Shown one piece after another: positions 46,760-55,617 of a stretch of 64,000 bases of DNA. Both the position numbers and the translations under genes were made by a program. How positions within the stretch are numbered: position 1 is the stretch's first letter; every line of letters starts with the position of its first letter. This DNA is from Vibrio tapetis subsp. tapetis. Its GTDB lineage: Bacteria > Pseudomonadota > Gammaproteobacteria > Enterobacterales > Vibrionaceae. Where the stretch lies: assembly GCF_900233005.1 (NCBI RefSeq), contig NZ_LT960612.1:496001-560000 (forward strand), read 5' to 3'. Under the pieces are notes generated by a model that saw only the letters and a program-made list of their open reading frames with translations, had not been told where the DNA came from and made no database searches.

Positions 46760-47477
46760 AAGCAGCTCAGACACCAAACCGTCAAAAGATCTTTGTCAGT
46801 CACGCTTAGGGCTTATCCGTCGTTTTTATCGGCAACAGCTCGTTCTGAGTAAACAGGTCAAAACCAATGTCTATTTTGGCTATCATGCAGACTTTGGCGA
46901 AGTGGTGATTAAATTCGCAGACACAGAAACAGAGAAAATACTGTTACAGCGAGAGACCAAATTCTTACATCGTTGCCCCTCTTCTTCGTGGCCAAAATGG
47001 CGAGACTACCAAAGCTTATCAGGCACCGATTGCTTGATATTAGAAAAACTGCCAGGTGATCCCTTGAAAATCACGGAATCTCTGGCGACACAGCCATTAC
47101 AGTGGTTACATAACGTAGAACACACGTTAGTGTCCTTGCACCAACAAGGCATGATCCACGGAGACATCAAGCCCAGCAATATTATTGTCGACTGCACAGG
47201 CAAAGGGAAGTTGATCGATTTTGGCGCAACACAAGTAATAGGCTCCGCACCAAAAGCGCCCATCGCAAAAAGCCGCTTTTTCTACGACACTCAAACCCGC
47301 CATATTACCGCCGCTAAACAAGACTGGCAGGCGTTAGCCATCACTGTTGCCACCAGCTTAAACATAGACCCATTTCAATCGCTACCGCTCGTTCAAGCTA
47401 AACAAACCCGCATGACACCAAACACAAAGGGCATACCCTCTAAGTATGCCCTTTTGCTTAAGCAAGCCTTGTGTTAA
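46749..47477 (+). CDS. T6SS-associated Ser/Thr protein kinase (PpkA-type catalytic domain)
   Basis: A 242-residue kinase without membrane helix. The ATG at 46749 overlaps the tssM stop. The ATP-binding Lys appears in VVIKFA (about 52), the catalytic loop is HGDIKPSNIIV (about 137), an HGD variant of HRD, and metal-binding DFG follows in LIDFGA. The glycine loop is weak. It likely phosphorylates a T6SS partner read by TagH. No PppA phosphatase is present in the window. The transcription terminator sits inside the 3' end of the gene. Confidence 0.85.
   Translation: MTYRSSSDTKPSKDLCQSRLGLIRRFYRQQLVLSKQVKTNVYFGYHADFGEVVIKFADTETEKILLQRETKFLHRCPSSSWPKWRDYQSLSGTDCLILEKLPGDPLKITESLATQPLQWLHNVEHTLVSLHQQGMIHGDIKPSNIIVDCTGKGKLIDFGATQVIGSAPKAPIAKSRFFYDTQTRHITAAKQDWQALAITVATSLNIDPFQSLPLVQAKQTRMTPNTKGIPSKYALLLKQALC
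47426..47455 (+). terminator. Terminator embedded in the kinase coding sequence
   Basis: Stem AAAGGGCATA (47426-47435) / TATGCCCTTT (47445-47454) followed by TTGC, about 22 bases before the stop codon at 47475-47477. It would close the T6SS operon, or be disrupted by translating ribosomes. Confidence 0.6.
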
Positions 47478-47513
47478 ACCCGCCATATATTGAACAAGTT
47501 ATGCATTAAACAA

Positions 47514-48722
47514 CTACACCATGTTAACCAGCGCCGCTGAGATCCCTTGAGTGGCAAAAATATTATTGTCTAGCACGTCTCGATGATGCCGATTAACCGC
47601 ACCTCGATAGTCTTTGGTGATTCCAGGATATTGAAAACGATGAGTCGGTATACCCATCCACGATTGCCGCTTTTGACCTATGCGATCTTTGCCTGAGGAA
47701 ACTCGTCGATCTTTTATCGTATACACTTCGTTATGCTGATCTTGATATAGATCTCGATTACTGAACATTTGGATGTAGTAGTTCAATATATTGGCTCTTC
47801 TTAAGTGCAACATACTGCTTTGCTTAAGCCGAGTTCCCCAGCCAGTAAGCACTTTTTCCATAAAGTCGCGAGTCACTTTGCCAGGCCCCGTGAGGTCGTT
47901 GCGACCACCACTGCCTCCATCCCAATGTGCATTACCTACAAGCGTTGCGTGTCTGCCCGGCATTAACGTAGTGTAATACTTAGTTTGTGGGTGCAACCTT
48001 GGCATACGCGCTTTAAAGGCCAGTGAACGCTCATCTTGAGCAAATACACAGACAACCTGTTTAACATTTGGACCTAACGTTTTGTAGTCTTTAAACGTGT
48101 TCATGCCGCCAGGTACAGGATCACAGGCAAAAATATTCACTTCAATATCACGTAGCCTACGATCATTTTGCATGCGGTTAGCCAACTCAAAACAACTCAC
48201 CCCGCCACGGCTCCAACCAACAATGTTGACACGTGTGATAGGATCTCGTCGCCTTTCAGCGGAAAAATTTGCTCGCTGCAAGGACATTGCGTGTTTTAAG
48301 TCCTGAGATAGGTCTCTTGTTTGGCGCTGCCAGTCTTTATAAGCTTGAGTGGTGTTCCAGTGCCAGAATTTGGCTTTTCTATCTGGTTTTATATCAGCAA
48401 GTAAGCTCTTGCTACGAGACAAGTAGTCTCCTTTATCTTCCTCATCGCCTCGTAGAACACTCAGAACATGGTTCATATTGCTATTTATCCCATGACCTCC
48501 GAGCTTGCCACGAATTTTCATATATGAGTCATCTTTACTGTGCTTTCGCCACTCACTCAGGTTGCCACTGCCAACTCCATCGACTTGTATATAATCGAGT
48601 GTCTCCTGACCAACCGCATTTTTCGCAAGCGTTGATATCAGTTCACCATCGACGTAGTTATGGTGGCCGTGATCTTCCGATTGCGACCCCGTTCCACAGA
48701 AAAACACCGTAAAAATTGCCAT
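47514..48722 (-). CDS. DUF2235-type alpha/beta hydrolase, candidate T6SS phospholipase effector
   Basis: A 402-residue protein with the start at 48722 following AAGGAG. It begins with the DUF2235-like TVFFCGTGSQSEDHGHHN and has a GxSxG nucleophile elbow in NIVGWSRGGVSCFELANR (about residue 170), an Asp in FACDPVPGG, and a late His-rich GRHATLVGNAHWDGG. Such lipases of the Tle group act on membrane phospholipids. It lies convergent to the T6SS operon, 36 bases from the kinase stop. No signal peptide, and no partner gene of immunity type on either side. Confidence 0.72.
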   Translation of the reverse strand: MAIFTVFFCGTGSQSEDHGHHNYVDGELISTLAKNAVGQETLDYIQVDGVGSGNLSEWRKHSKDDSYMKIRGKLGGHGINSNMNHVLSVLRGDEEDKGDYLSRSKSLLADIKPDRKAKFWHWNTTQAYKDWQRQTRDLSQDLKHAMSLQRANFSAERRRDPITRVNIVGWSRGGVSCFELANRMQNDRRLRDIEVNIFACDPVPGGMNTFKDYKTLGPNVKQVVCVFAQDERSLAFKARMPRLHPQTKYYTTLMPGRHATLVGNAHWDGGSGGRNDLTGPGKVTRDFMEKVLTGWGTRLKQSSMLHLRRANILNYYIQMFSNRDLYQDQHNEVYTIKDRRVSSGKDRIGQKRQSWMGIPTHRFQYPGITKDYRGAVNRHHRDVLDNNIFATQGISAALVNMV

Positions 48723-48991
48723 TGTTAACATCTCCTTGTTTACACATATAGTGGCATTGCAATAAGTGTAGAGCAGCACTGACGTTTTACAAATCATATG
48801 AAACTAAGAAGATGTTAACTGCGTCGAAAATAAAATGGATATCGCTAAGGGATTTTAGGGTTCGATATTAACCTTTGATTTTAATGAATTAATCTAGATC
48901 GCTATTGACAAAAAACTTACTTAAATCTGTCATAAATAGTTAATAGTCAATCACTACTCTTATCGCACTTCATACAGTTAGGCTTTATTCC

Positions 48992-50005
48992 ATGAAAAAG
49001 ACAGCACTCGTCATCGCTCTATCTCTTACTTGCGCATCCGCAGCCGCGTTTGACCTAGGCAACCCAACAAATAACGACACGTCTAACCTAGTTTGGACTG
49101 GCCACATAAGCCCAGATACCGACACGGTGACTTCAGCTATTGCAGCCGCTCATATCTATGGCGGTCAAGCGGTAGTCCCGGAGCAAATTAATCCCGAAAG
49201 TACCTTTGTGTTGGAATACTGCAAAACACAAACGCCGCCCGTACTGAATGACTTTTCAGGCAAAAAAGTCGGCCTAGTCGACTTTAACCAAAAAACTCAA
49301 TTGCAGAAAACCATTGATGAAAGCAGCATTGTCGCCATCGTTGATCACCACGCAATCGGTGGACAGCCAGTGAACCTGTCTCAGGTAGCAACGCTTGATA
49401 TTCGTCCTTGGGGTTCAGCCGCCACGATATTGGCAGACCGAGCAGAGAAAATGGGGAAAGTGCTTTCGAAGCAAGTGGCGTGTACGACGTTAGCCGGGAT
49501 TTTATCTGACACCGTCGTTTTAGAATCACCGACCACTACTGAATACGATCACAAATACGCGAAATCTCTGGCGAAACAAGCAGGCATCAAAGATCTGCAT
49601 GACTTCGGCCAAAAAATGCTGATCGCTAAGTCGGATCTTAGCCACCTGAGCGCATTAGAGATCCTGACAATGGACTATAAGAATTTTGAATTTTCAGGCA
49701 AGAAAGTCGGCATTGGTGTGGCTGAAACGCTAACGGCGGATCAACTGATTGCTCGTAAAGATGAGTTTATTCAAGCGATGCAAGCCCATAAAAAAGCCAA
49801 AGGACTCGATCACTTGTTTTTCTCCGTCACTGATACCAAAAATAAGCAGGCAAACCTTATTTGGATTGACGCAGCGGATGCTAAAGTCGCACAACAAGCG
49901 TTTCAACACTCAGAGATAGATGCTTGGTTAACATTACCAGGCGTGACTTCTCGTAAGCGCCAAATTGGGCCATCGATTCAAAAGGCCGTTGCTAGCCTTA
50001 ACTAA
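48992..50005 (+). CDS. Exported manganese-dependent (family II) inorganic pyrophosphatase-like protein
   Basis: A 337-residue DHH-superfamily protein with a signal peptide (MKKTALVIALSLTCASAAAF, cleavage near residue 20). The DHH domain has GHISPDTDTVTSA (normally GHxNPDTDS), VDFN and VDHHAIGG; the DHHA2 domain ends with SRKRQIGP. These match family II pyrophosphatases, which hydrolyse PPi with Mn. The Asn of NPDTD is Ser here. Export to the periplasm is unusual for a PPase; the substrate there could be PPi or another phosphoanhydride. Confidence 0.85.
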   Translation: MKKTALVIALSLTCASAAAFDLGNPTNNDTSNLVWTGHISPDTDTVTSAIAAAHIYGGQAVVPEQINPESTFVLEYCKTQTPPVLNDFSGKKVGLVDFNQKTQLQKTIDESSIVAIVDHHAIGGQPVNLSQVATLDIRPWGSAATILADRAEKMGKVLSKQVACTTLAGILSDTVVLESPTTTEYDHKYAKSLAKQAGIKDLHDFGQKMLIAKSDLSHLSALEILTMDYKNFEFSGKKVGIGVAETLTADQLIARKDEFIQAMQAHKKAKGLDHLFFSVTDTKNKQANLIWIDAADAKVAQQAFQHSEIDAWLTLPGVTSRKRQIGPSIQKAVASLN

Positions 50006-50033
50006 CATCCCAGTAACGCCTATCGAAAAGCAT

Positions 50034-50073
50034 AAAAGAACAAGCCAATGATATTTGGCCTGTTCTTTTTTTA
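50034..50073 (+). terminator. Rho-independent terminator
   Basis: AAAAGAACAAGCCAA and TTGGCCTGTTCTTTTTTT form a long stem around the loop TGATAT, with one mismatch and a T7 tract, 28 bases after the pyrophosphatase gene. Confidence 0.85.
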
Positions 50074-50133
50074 TAGTACAGACACGGGTTACAAGCACTT
50101 GTCATGGCTTTTCATCACCAAGGCTTCGTCACG

Positions 50134-50778
50134 CTATTTATCTGATAACGCCTGCTCTTTATCGCTCAACGCATCCATGATGTTTTTTTGTTGAATCGTC
50201 GTGCTCTCTAGCGCCTCAGAGGTTGTTTTTACTGCAGAAGCCATAGACGACATATTATGAGTGACTTTCACTAGCGTGCCTTGCATAGGGCGCAATAGAA
50301 ACCAATAAACACAGAAAACGGCAATGACTAGCAGTAATAATGCAGCCACAAGCACGATCAGCACTTTTAGCTCTAGGTCGGCGAGAAAGTCCTGACTTGC
50401 TAAATTGATGGCTCGTGCTGAAGTTTCAATTGTGCTCGGCAGCATTTCCATTGAGGTTTGGCTGACTTCTATCAAGCGGTTAATGTTGATTACAGTATCA
50501 TCCAGTGCACCCTGTTGTTCCAGCGTCAAACTCGTACTATTTGCAATCGCATCCAGTGACATCGCCACTTCACTCAAAGACTCACTGGTTTTATGAATCG
50601 AGCGCTCTATTCCATCAAGTTCTAACGTGACATTGATATTCACTAACGCCTGTTCAGCGAGCTCTTGAGGGTAATTATGAGCAGCAGATCCGGTAACCGG
50701 CTCTTGCGTGGTAGAGTGTGCAGGGAGCGAAAGTACGAGTAAAAAACTCAACACAAATACGCTAAAATTTCGAATCAT
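50134..50778 (-). CDS. Membrane-anchored coiled-coil protein, chemoreceptor-like sensor fragment
   Basis: A 214-residue protein; the ATG at 50778 follows TGAGG. It has a signal-like helix (about 1-22), a helical periplasmic region, a strong membrane helix at about 138-160 (VLIVLVAALLLLVIAVFCVY) and a cytoplasmic helix of about 50 residues ending ALSDKEQALSDK. The layout resembles the sensor half of a methyl-accepting protein, but the signalling domain is missing and the gene simply ends. I cannot name a function. Not visibly frameshifted. Confidence 0.6.
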   Translation of the reverse strand: MIRNFSVFVLSFLLVLSLPAHSTTQEPVTGSAAHNYPQELAEQALVNINVTLELDGIERSIHKTSESLSEVAMSLDAIANSTSLTLEQQGALDDTVININRLIEVSQTSMEMLPSTIETSARAINLASQDFLADLELKVLIVLVAALLLLVIAVFCVYWFLLRPMQGTLVKVTHNMSSMASAVKTTSEALESTTIQQKNIMDALSDKEQALSDK

Positions 50779-50900
50779 GGACGACCTCAATATTGATTGC
50801 ATAAGGTCTAGGCTAGTTGTTTTTTTGATAAGATGCCAGATCAAGTTAGACATTAAATATAAAAGCGAGATCTTATTGTTTGTTGATTATTTCCAAGCAT

Positions 50901-51248
50901 TTAATCTTTATCAAATACAACACAATCCACTTCATGCCGGCGAGCACATTCATTTCGCTTTTGATTTAGCACTTTGCGATTAATATCCATGCTCTGCCAC
51001 TCTTTATCAGAGACCAAGCGTGTTCCATCCCAAAAATCTAACAGGACTTCAGAAGATTCATCCTCATCTTCCCAAATGGATTTCTCATAAACAAAGGGTT
51101 TATTTTGGTAGGAACATTGGTGACTGCGCACATCATCTGATGGCAGCGTGCACGGGGAGCTTTCAAGCAAAACAGAATCGATGTTGGAGGAAGCCAATGC
51201 TGAACTAGAAAGCACCAATAATAACGCTACATTCAATTTGTCTTTCAT
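50901..51248 (-). CDS. Small exported protein of unknown function
   Basis: A 115-residue protein with a signal peptide (MKDKLNVALLLVLSSSALAS, cleavage about residue 20) and an acidic mature part with four Cys that could form two disulphides (SSPCTLP, SHQCSYQ, NECARRHEVDC). No family recognised. It lies on the same strand as the coiled-coil gene but 120 bases away. Its upstream side, 51249-51514, shows no gene. Confidence 0.55.
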   Translation of the reverse strand: MKDKLNVALLLVLSSSALASSNIDSVLLESSPCTLPSDDVRSHQCSYQNKPFVYEKSIWEDEDESSEVLLDFWDGTRLVSDKEWQSMDINRKVLNQKRNECARRHEVDCVVFDKD

Positions 51249-51514
51249 TTTTTCTTCCCTTGCTTTTCATCTCCATTATTTTATAAATCACCGAAATTTT
51301 GTCAACCACTCTCGTTGTATCTCAATGTGCCATGGTTAAAGTTCAACAGAATCAAAAATAGAACTGACCATATATACTCTTTCAATTGCCCCCGAATTTC
51401 AAAAAGACACGATTGCGGTAGGGGCGATTGCAAGCGCACTAAGCTGGCGTCCAGAAGATTAAAAGCAGCTAAAAACTTGGTAAGAGAGGCGAAAGGATGT
51501 GCCTCTCAATCGAC

Positions 51515-52682
51515 TTAAACATCCGCTAAGGTAAATAATTTCCGCGACTGCATTTCGTTTAGCTTATCAGGCATTAGACGAAACAAAGCATTACGAGTTT
51601 TTGCTAAGACAGGGTGTTGCCATTGCGATACTTTACCCATTTTCCAACTCGTGTTCACGACATAGTGAGCCTTAGAAAGACGCAGCTGTTGGTATTGTGC
51701 TAACGCATGCTTTAAAGCCTGCCTGTCTAACGGGGCTTCTTTCGGAGTGTTTGGCTCTAAGTATCTAGCCAGACAATGAGCTAATACGTAAGCATCCTCT
51801 ATCCCCTGACAGGCCCCTTGCCCCAAATTAGGCGTGGTTGCATGAGCAGCATCACCAACTAACACCAAGCTTTCATCAAACCAGTGCTTAATCGGTGCCA
51901 AATCTTTAATGCCATTGTGGAAAATTTTTTGGTTGTCCGTTTGTTCAATCAAGCTCATGACGATAGGGTCAAAGCTTGAAAACAATTGCTCAAATTCAAT
52001 ATTAGCAGCATCATCGTTCACCAAAGCATACCAATATACTTCAGTATCAGAAATAGCCACAAAACCAAAACGACTGCCTTGTCCGCCCCATAACTCGTTT
52101 AACTGCCCATGATATTTATTGGGTAACGAAGCTTTGGCCACGCCACGCCAGCAAAGTTGGTGGGCATTCCTATACACGGCAGGTTCTAAACAGTGTAATG
52201 ACTCGCGTACTTTAGAATGAATACCATCAGCACCAATAACAATATCGCAATGATGCTGCGAGCCATCACTGAATGTCAGCTGCGTTTTGCGGCATTTTTC
52301 TAAATCCGTTAATGTTTTACCGAGCGAAACGGAACGAGAATCAAGCTGTGCAAGCAAAGTAGATTGTAAGCGAGAACGATGAATCGCAGTGTTTTTTTGC
52401 ATTAAAATGGTCGTTAAATTGATCAACCTTAATGGAAGAAATATCGACACCTTGACCATCTAGAATATTCACTGAATTCAGAACTTTTCCTTGTTGTTCA
52501 AGTGAACCAGAAAGCCCCAGCATAGTGAACACCTGCATCGCGTTATGCGCTAAAATAATACCAGCACCTACCGGCATTATTTCTTCGGCTTGTTCAAAGA
52601 TTTGGCACTGAAAGCCCAATTTTTCTAGACACAAAGCCGTCGTTAAACCGCTAATACCCGCTCCGATTATCGCAATATCCAT
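51515..52682 (-). pseudogene. FAD-dependent monooxygenase (UbiH/PHBH-like), frameshifted
   Basis: Two overlapping frames make one flavoprotein. The first (from 52682) has the FAD-binding GXGXXG motif IAIIGAGISGLTTALCLEK and AGIILAHNAM; the second contains CDIVIGADGIHSKVRESL and the FAD/ribityl motif LVGDAAHATTPNLGQGACQG. They meet at a seven-A run (T7 on the plus strand, about 52392-52398): removing one A joins ...FNA to KNTAIHRSRL and gives 388 residues, the normal family length. As written the enzyme is truncated before the DG motif. Mutation or homopolymer error cannot be told apart. Confidence 0.88.
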
Positions 52683-52912
52683 TTGCTTTGTACCACGTCA
52701 GCTACACCAATCTGTACCATAAGGGATTTTGAAACACTTTGTAAGCTCGGGCTGGCAAATCTGATAAACTCGGAAGTCTTTGATGTAATTGACTGATTCG
52801 TTAGTTACTTTGATGAAATCAATCTTTACAAAACTGGAAGACAACACCGCTTTGTTCTGGTAATTCAATATCGTATAGTGACTTACATCATGTTGATTTG
52901 AGGTCCTTGGAA

Positions 52913-53548
52913 ATGAAGATAATTATACTGCACGGCTTGTATATGCATGGTTTGGTCATGAAACCGTTAGCCGATGAACTTCGTACACTTGGATATCGCA
53001 CAAAGATCATTTCTTACAACAGCGTGGCGATCAATGAAAGACGTGTTTTTGCCGCCATCGATGCAGCGCTAGATAGAACCAAAACCAACATTCTTCTTGG
53101 CCATAGTCTTGGTGGTATTGTTATTAAGCGTTATCTCGCGAGCAGGCAACCATCACCCACTCTCGTCTCTCATGTTGTTACTCTTGGTTCTCCACTTAAA
53201 GGAGCCTCCATAACGGACAAGGTCACCAGCCTAGGGCTCAAAAAAATTCTTGGCAACTCACCCGAATTTGGCTTGAACAAGCACCATGACCAATGGGAAT
53301 ATGCACAAAAGCTGGGATCTATTGCGGGCACAACAGCAATTGGTATGCGTTCACTATTGGTTTGGGACGACAAAGCCGAGTCCGATGGCACGGTGACGGT
53401 CGATGAGACAAAAATTGACGGTATGACCGACCATATTGAAGTAAGCAGCAGCCACACGAGCATGATCTACAGCTCGCTTGTTCCAAAGCAGATCGATCAC
53501 TTCATTAAGCAAGGTGAATTCAAACACAAACAATTTCACTATCAATAA
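52913..53548 (+). CDS. Small alpha/beta hydrolase (esterase/lipase)
   Basis: A 211-residue protein starting at ATG 52913. It shows IIILHGLYMHGLVMKPLADEL at the N-terminus, the nucleophile elbow GHSLGGIVIKRYL (Ser at about 68), a late Asp in DGTVTVDET and His in SSSHTSM. It resembles PGAP1/EstA-type short esterases. No signal peptide. A degenerate copy of its 3' end lies 2 kb downstream (55421-55570). Confidence 0.82.
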   Translation: MKIIILHGLYMHGLVMKPLADELRTLGYRTKIISYNSVAINERRVFAAIDAALDRTKTNILLGHSLGGIVIKRYLASRQPSPTLVSHVVTLGSPLKGASITDKVTSLGLKKILGNSPEFGLNKHHDQWEYAQKLGSIAGTTAIGMRSLLVWDDKAESDGTVTVDETKIDGMTDHIEVSSSHTSMIYSSLVPKQIDHFIKQGEFKHKQFHYQ

Positions 53549-53616
53549 AATTGAGAACAGGTTTTCCTTTCTCAATTGGTACGACAGCTCGACGGGTACG
53601 GCGAAGTCTGCCTAAT

Positions 53617-54531
53617 CTAGGGGTTTGCAACATATCCTGATTCAGCGCGTACTTTAAGAAGGTCAATAAACGCGCGGATTCTGGTAGGTACTTGTAATCC
53701 ATAATTATGAACAGCGTAAAAGGACGCTTTGAGCGTCAGTTCTGCTGGGAGTATATTCACCAACTCACCACGTTGTAGCTCGTTTGCGATTGCCAATTTA
53801 GGCAAACAAGCGATGCCTAAACCTGCTAGAGCCATCATACGAATAGTTGGGACACTGTCCCCTATTCGACTTGCTCGAAATTGAAAAGTTTTCTGACCAT
53901 CTTTGCCAACATCAAAACATCTTTCACTGTTCATGCCTTCCCATTGGTTCGCAATATAGTCGAACTGAGTAAAATCGGTGGAAGTAATAGGTAAGGATAT
54001 TTCGCTATTCACCAAATATTGAGGGTGGCAGCACAGGACTTGTTCAAGATTACCCAGCTTTACCGCGCGAGAAGTAGAATCAGGCAAATACCCCACCGTA
54101 ACCGACAAATCTATGTATTTATCGATAAGATCTAACCGCAGGTCGTTAGCCAATAAGTGAGGTTCGACCCGAGGGTGCTCTTGCATAAATTCACACATCG
54201 CAGGCCCAATAAAGTGTGTCATCAGTGTATGTGGTGAAGTGATGGTAATTGTACCGGCAAAATCAGCGCAAGATTCACGTACTTCTTCTTCTGCCTGCGA
54301 CATTAGTTTTCTCATTTCCAAACATCGCAGATAAAAGCGTTTACCGGCATCAGTCAACGATTGACGGCGAGTTGTACGAGTAAGCAACTTGACGTCAAGA
54401 TGCTGCTCAAGCCCTTGCAGGTGATGGCTGACAACCGATTTTGAGAGTTCTAGTTGTTCTGCTGCTTTGGTTATAGAGCCAGATTCTACAATTTGGGCAA
54501 ATACTTGCATCCGGTGTAGTTCGTTTTTCAT
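53617..54531 (-). CDS. LysR-family transcriptional regulator
   Basis: A 304-residue protein: winged helix-turn-helix at residues 1-60 (FAQIVESGSITKAAEQLELS, VSHHLQGLEQHLDVKLL) and a ligand-binding domain from about 90 (GTITITSPHTLMTHFIG). It is transcribed away from the ABM and RidA genes, the usual place for a LysR regulator of that pair. Ligand unknown. The divergent promoter space is 54532-54648. Confidence 0.9.
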   Translation of the reverse strand: MKNELHRMQVFAQIVESGSITKAAEQLELSKSVVSHHLQGLEQHLDVKLLTRTTRRQSLTDAGKRFYLRCLEMRKLMSQAEEEVRESCADFAGTITITSPHTLMTHFIGPAMCEFMQEHPRVEPHLLANDLRLDLIDKYIDLSVTVGYLPDSTSRAVKLGNLEQVLCCHPQYLVNSEISLPITSTDFTQFDYIANQWEGMNSERCFDVGKDGQKTFQFRASRIGDSVPTIRMMALAGLGIACLPKLAIANELQRGELVNILPAELTLKASFYAVHNYGLQVPTRIRAFIDLLKVRAESGYVANP

Positions 54532-54648
54532 CGCTTTCGATTGTCTTATTTTTTAGGACTATATGTAAAATATTACTGTATTTATCTATTTTTATAAACA
54601 AGTAGACTCCTCATTGTTCCCTAATCAATCGAACAAACGGAGAAAATC

Positions 54649-54942
54649 ATGACTATTTTAGTGCAATTTACGCTCAACCATACGGCCGAGAATACAGATA
54701 AGATCATTCGCTTTTTTGCAGAGATATTGCCAGATACTCGAACTTTCGCTGGCAATATTTCTGCCGAACTATTTAAACAAGATCAAGATGGTGATGCACT
54801 TAATCTATTTGAAAAATGGGAAAGCGCAGCGCATTTTGAGAAGTACATTGAATGGCGTAAAAGCATCGGTGACTTTGATCGTTTAGGCTCAATGCTTACG
54901 GATACGCCAATGATTACCATAATGGACAAGCAAGCATCATGA
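54649..54942 (+). CDS. Antibiotic-biosynthesis-monooxygenase (ABM) domain protein
   Basis: A 97-residue ferredoxin-like ABM-fold protein: ILVQFTLNHTAENTDKIIRF, the central strand NISAELFKQDQDGDALNLFE, then KWESAAHFEKYIEW. Members include quinol monooxygenases that need no cofactor, so a role in clearing reactive quinones or electrophiles is possible. Site GGAGAAAATC before ATG. Stop overlaps the next start by four bases. Confidence 0.85.
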   Translation: MTILVQFTLNHTAENTDKIIRFFAEILPDTRTFAGNISAELFKQDQDGDALNLFEKWESAAHFEKYIEWRKSIGDFDRLGSMLTDTPMITIMDKQAS

Positions 54943-55337
54943 ATAAGATATGGAGCCCTAATTCAGTGCCTCCCCCTGCTGCCAATTATCATCAATGCGC
55001 TTTGATACCAACAGGATCAACTCGACTGCATATTGCAGGGCAGTTAGGTATCGATGCTGACGGTAAGGTAGCAAAAAATGCTGAAGACCAAATTGTCATG
55101 GCTTGGCGCAATGTTAAAGGGGTACTACTGGCTAACAATATGGATATCGAGGATTTAATTAGCGTAAGAATATATCTAATTAACCGAGATGATCTAGCTG
55201 AATATCAGGCTGCTAAACAACGATTACCTTTCGATATCGGCGGACTTCCAACCACATTATTGTTCGTGAACGGTCTATTTGATGAAAAATGGAAAGTTGA
55301 AATTGAAGCAGACGCCGCGAAATTTTTTGAGCAGTAA
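54939..55337 (+). CDS. RidA/YjgF-family protein
   Basis: A 132-residue Rid-superfamily protein with RLHIAGQLGIDADGKVAKNA and AWRNVKGVLLANNMDIED LISVRIYL, and the ending TTLLFVNGLFDEKWKVEIEA. The canonical Arg of RidA (SxxRV near residue 105) is not in its usual place, so imine deaminase activity is uncertain. Coupled to the ABM gene; both are likely controlled by the divergent LysR regulator. Confidence 0.85.
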   Translation: MNKIWSPNSVPPPAANYHQCALIPTGSTRLHIAGQLGIDADGKVAKNAEDQIVMAWRNVKGVLLANNMDIEDLISVRIYLINRDDLAEYQAAKQRLPFDIGGLPTTLLFVNGLFDEKWKVEIEADAAKFFEQ

Positions 55338-55420
55338 CCCCCCTCATCTTTGACAGCGACGAAATGTATCAGCTTTGATGTGATGGCAACGCTATTAATT
55401 TAGTATCAAGATACCAGATT

Positions 55421-55570
55421 AATGGTGTTGCCATTAAAAACAGCAGCAGCCGGTATAATCTGCAACTCGCTAGTCTCTAACCAGCTCGGTCACTTCATTA
55501 AAAAAACGAATTTAAACACAAATAATTTCACTACAAATAAAGCAGATACGAGGTTTACCTTTCTCAGTTT
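55421..55570 (+). pseudogene. Degenerate remnant of the esterase gene 3' end
   Basis: This stretch matches 53425-53577 at roughly three quarters of positions: CAGCAGCAGCC, ACTCGCTAG/GCTCGCTTG, GGTCACTTCATTAA, and the shared run AATTTCACTA. One frame still reads NSLVSNQLGHFIKK against SSLVPKQIDHFIKQ of the intact protein. Small indels and a lost stop show it is not coding. Homology continues about 25 bases past the esterase stop. Confidence 0.7.
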
Positions 55571-55617
55571 ACAGTGTAAATATGGTCATATATTGAACAT
55601 TTTTCTTAGGGATTTGT

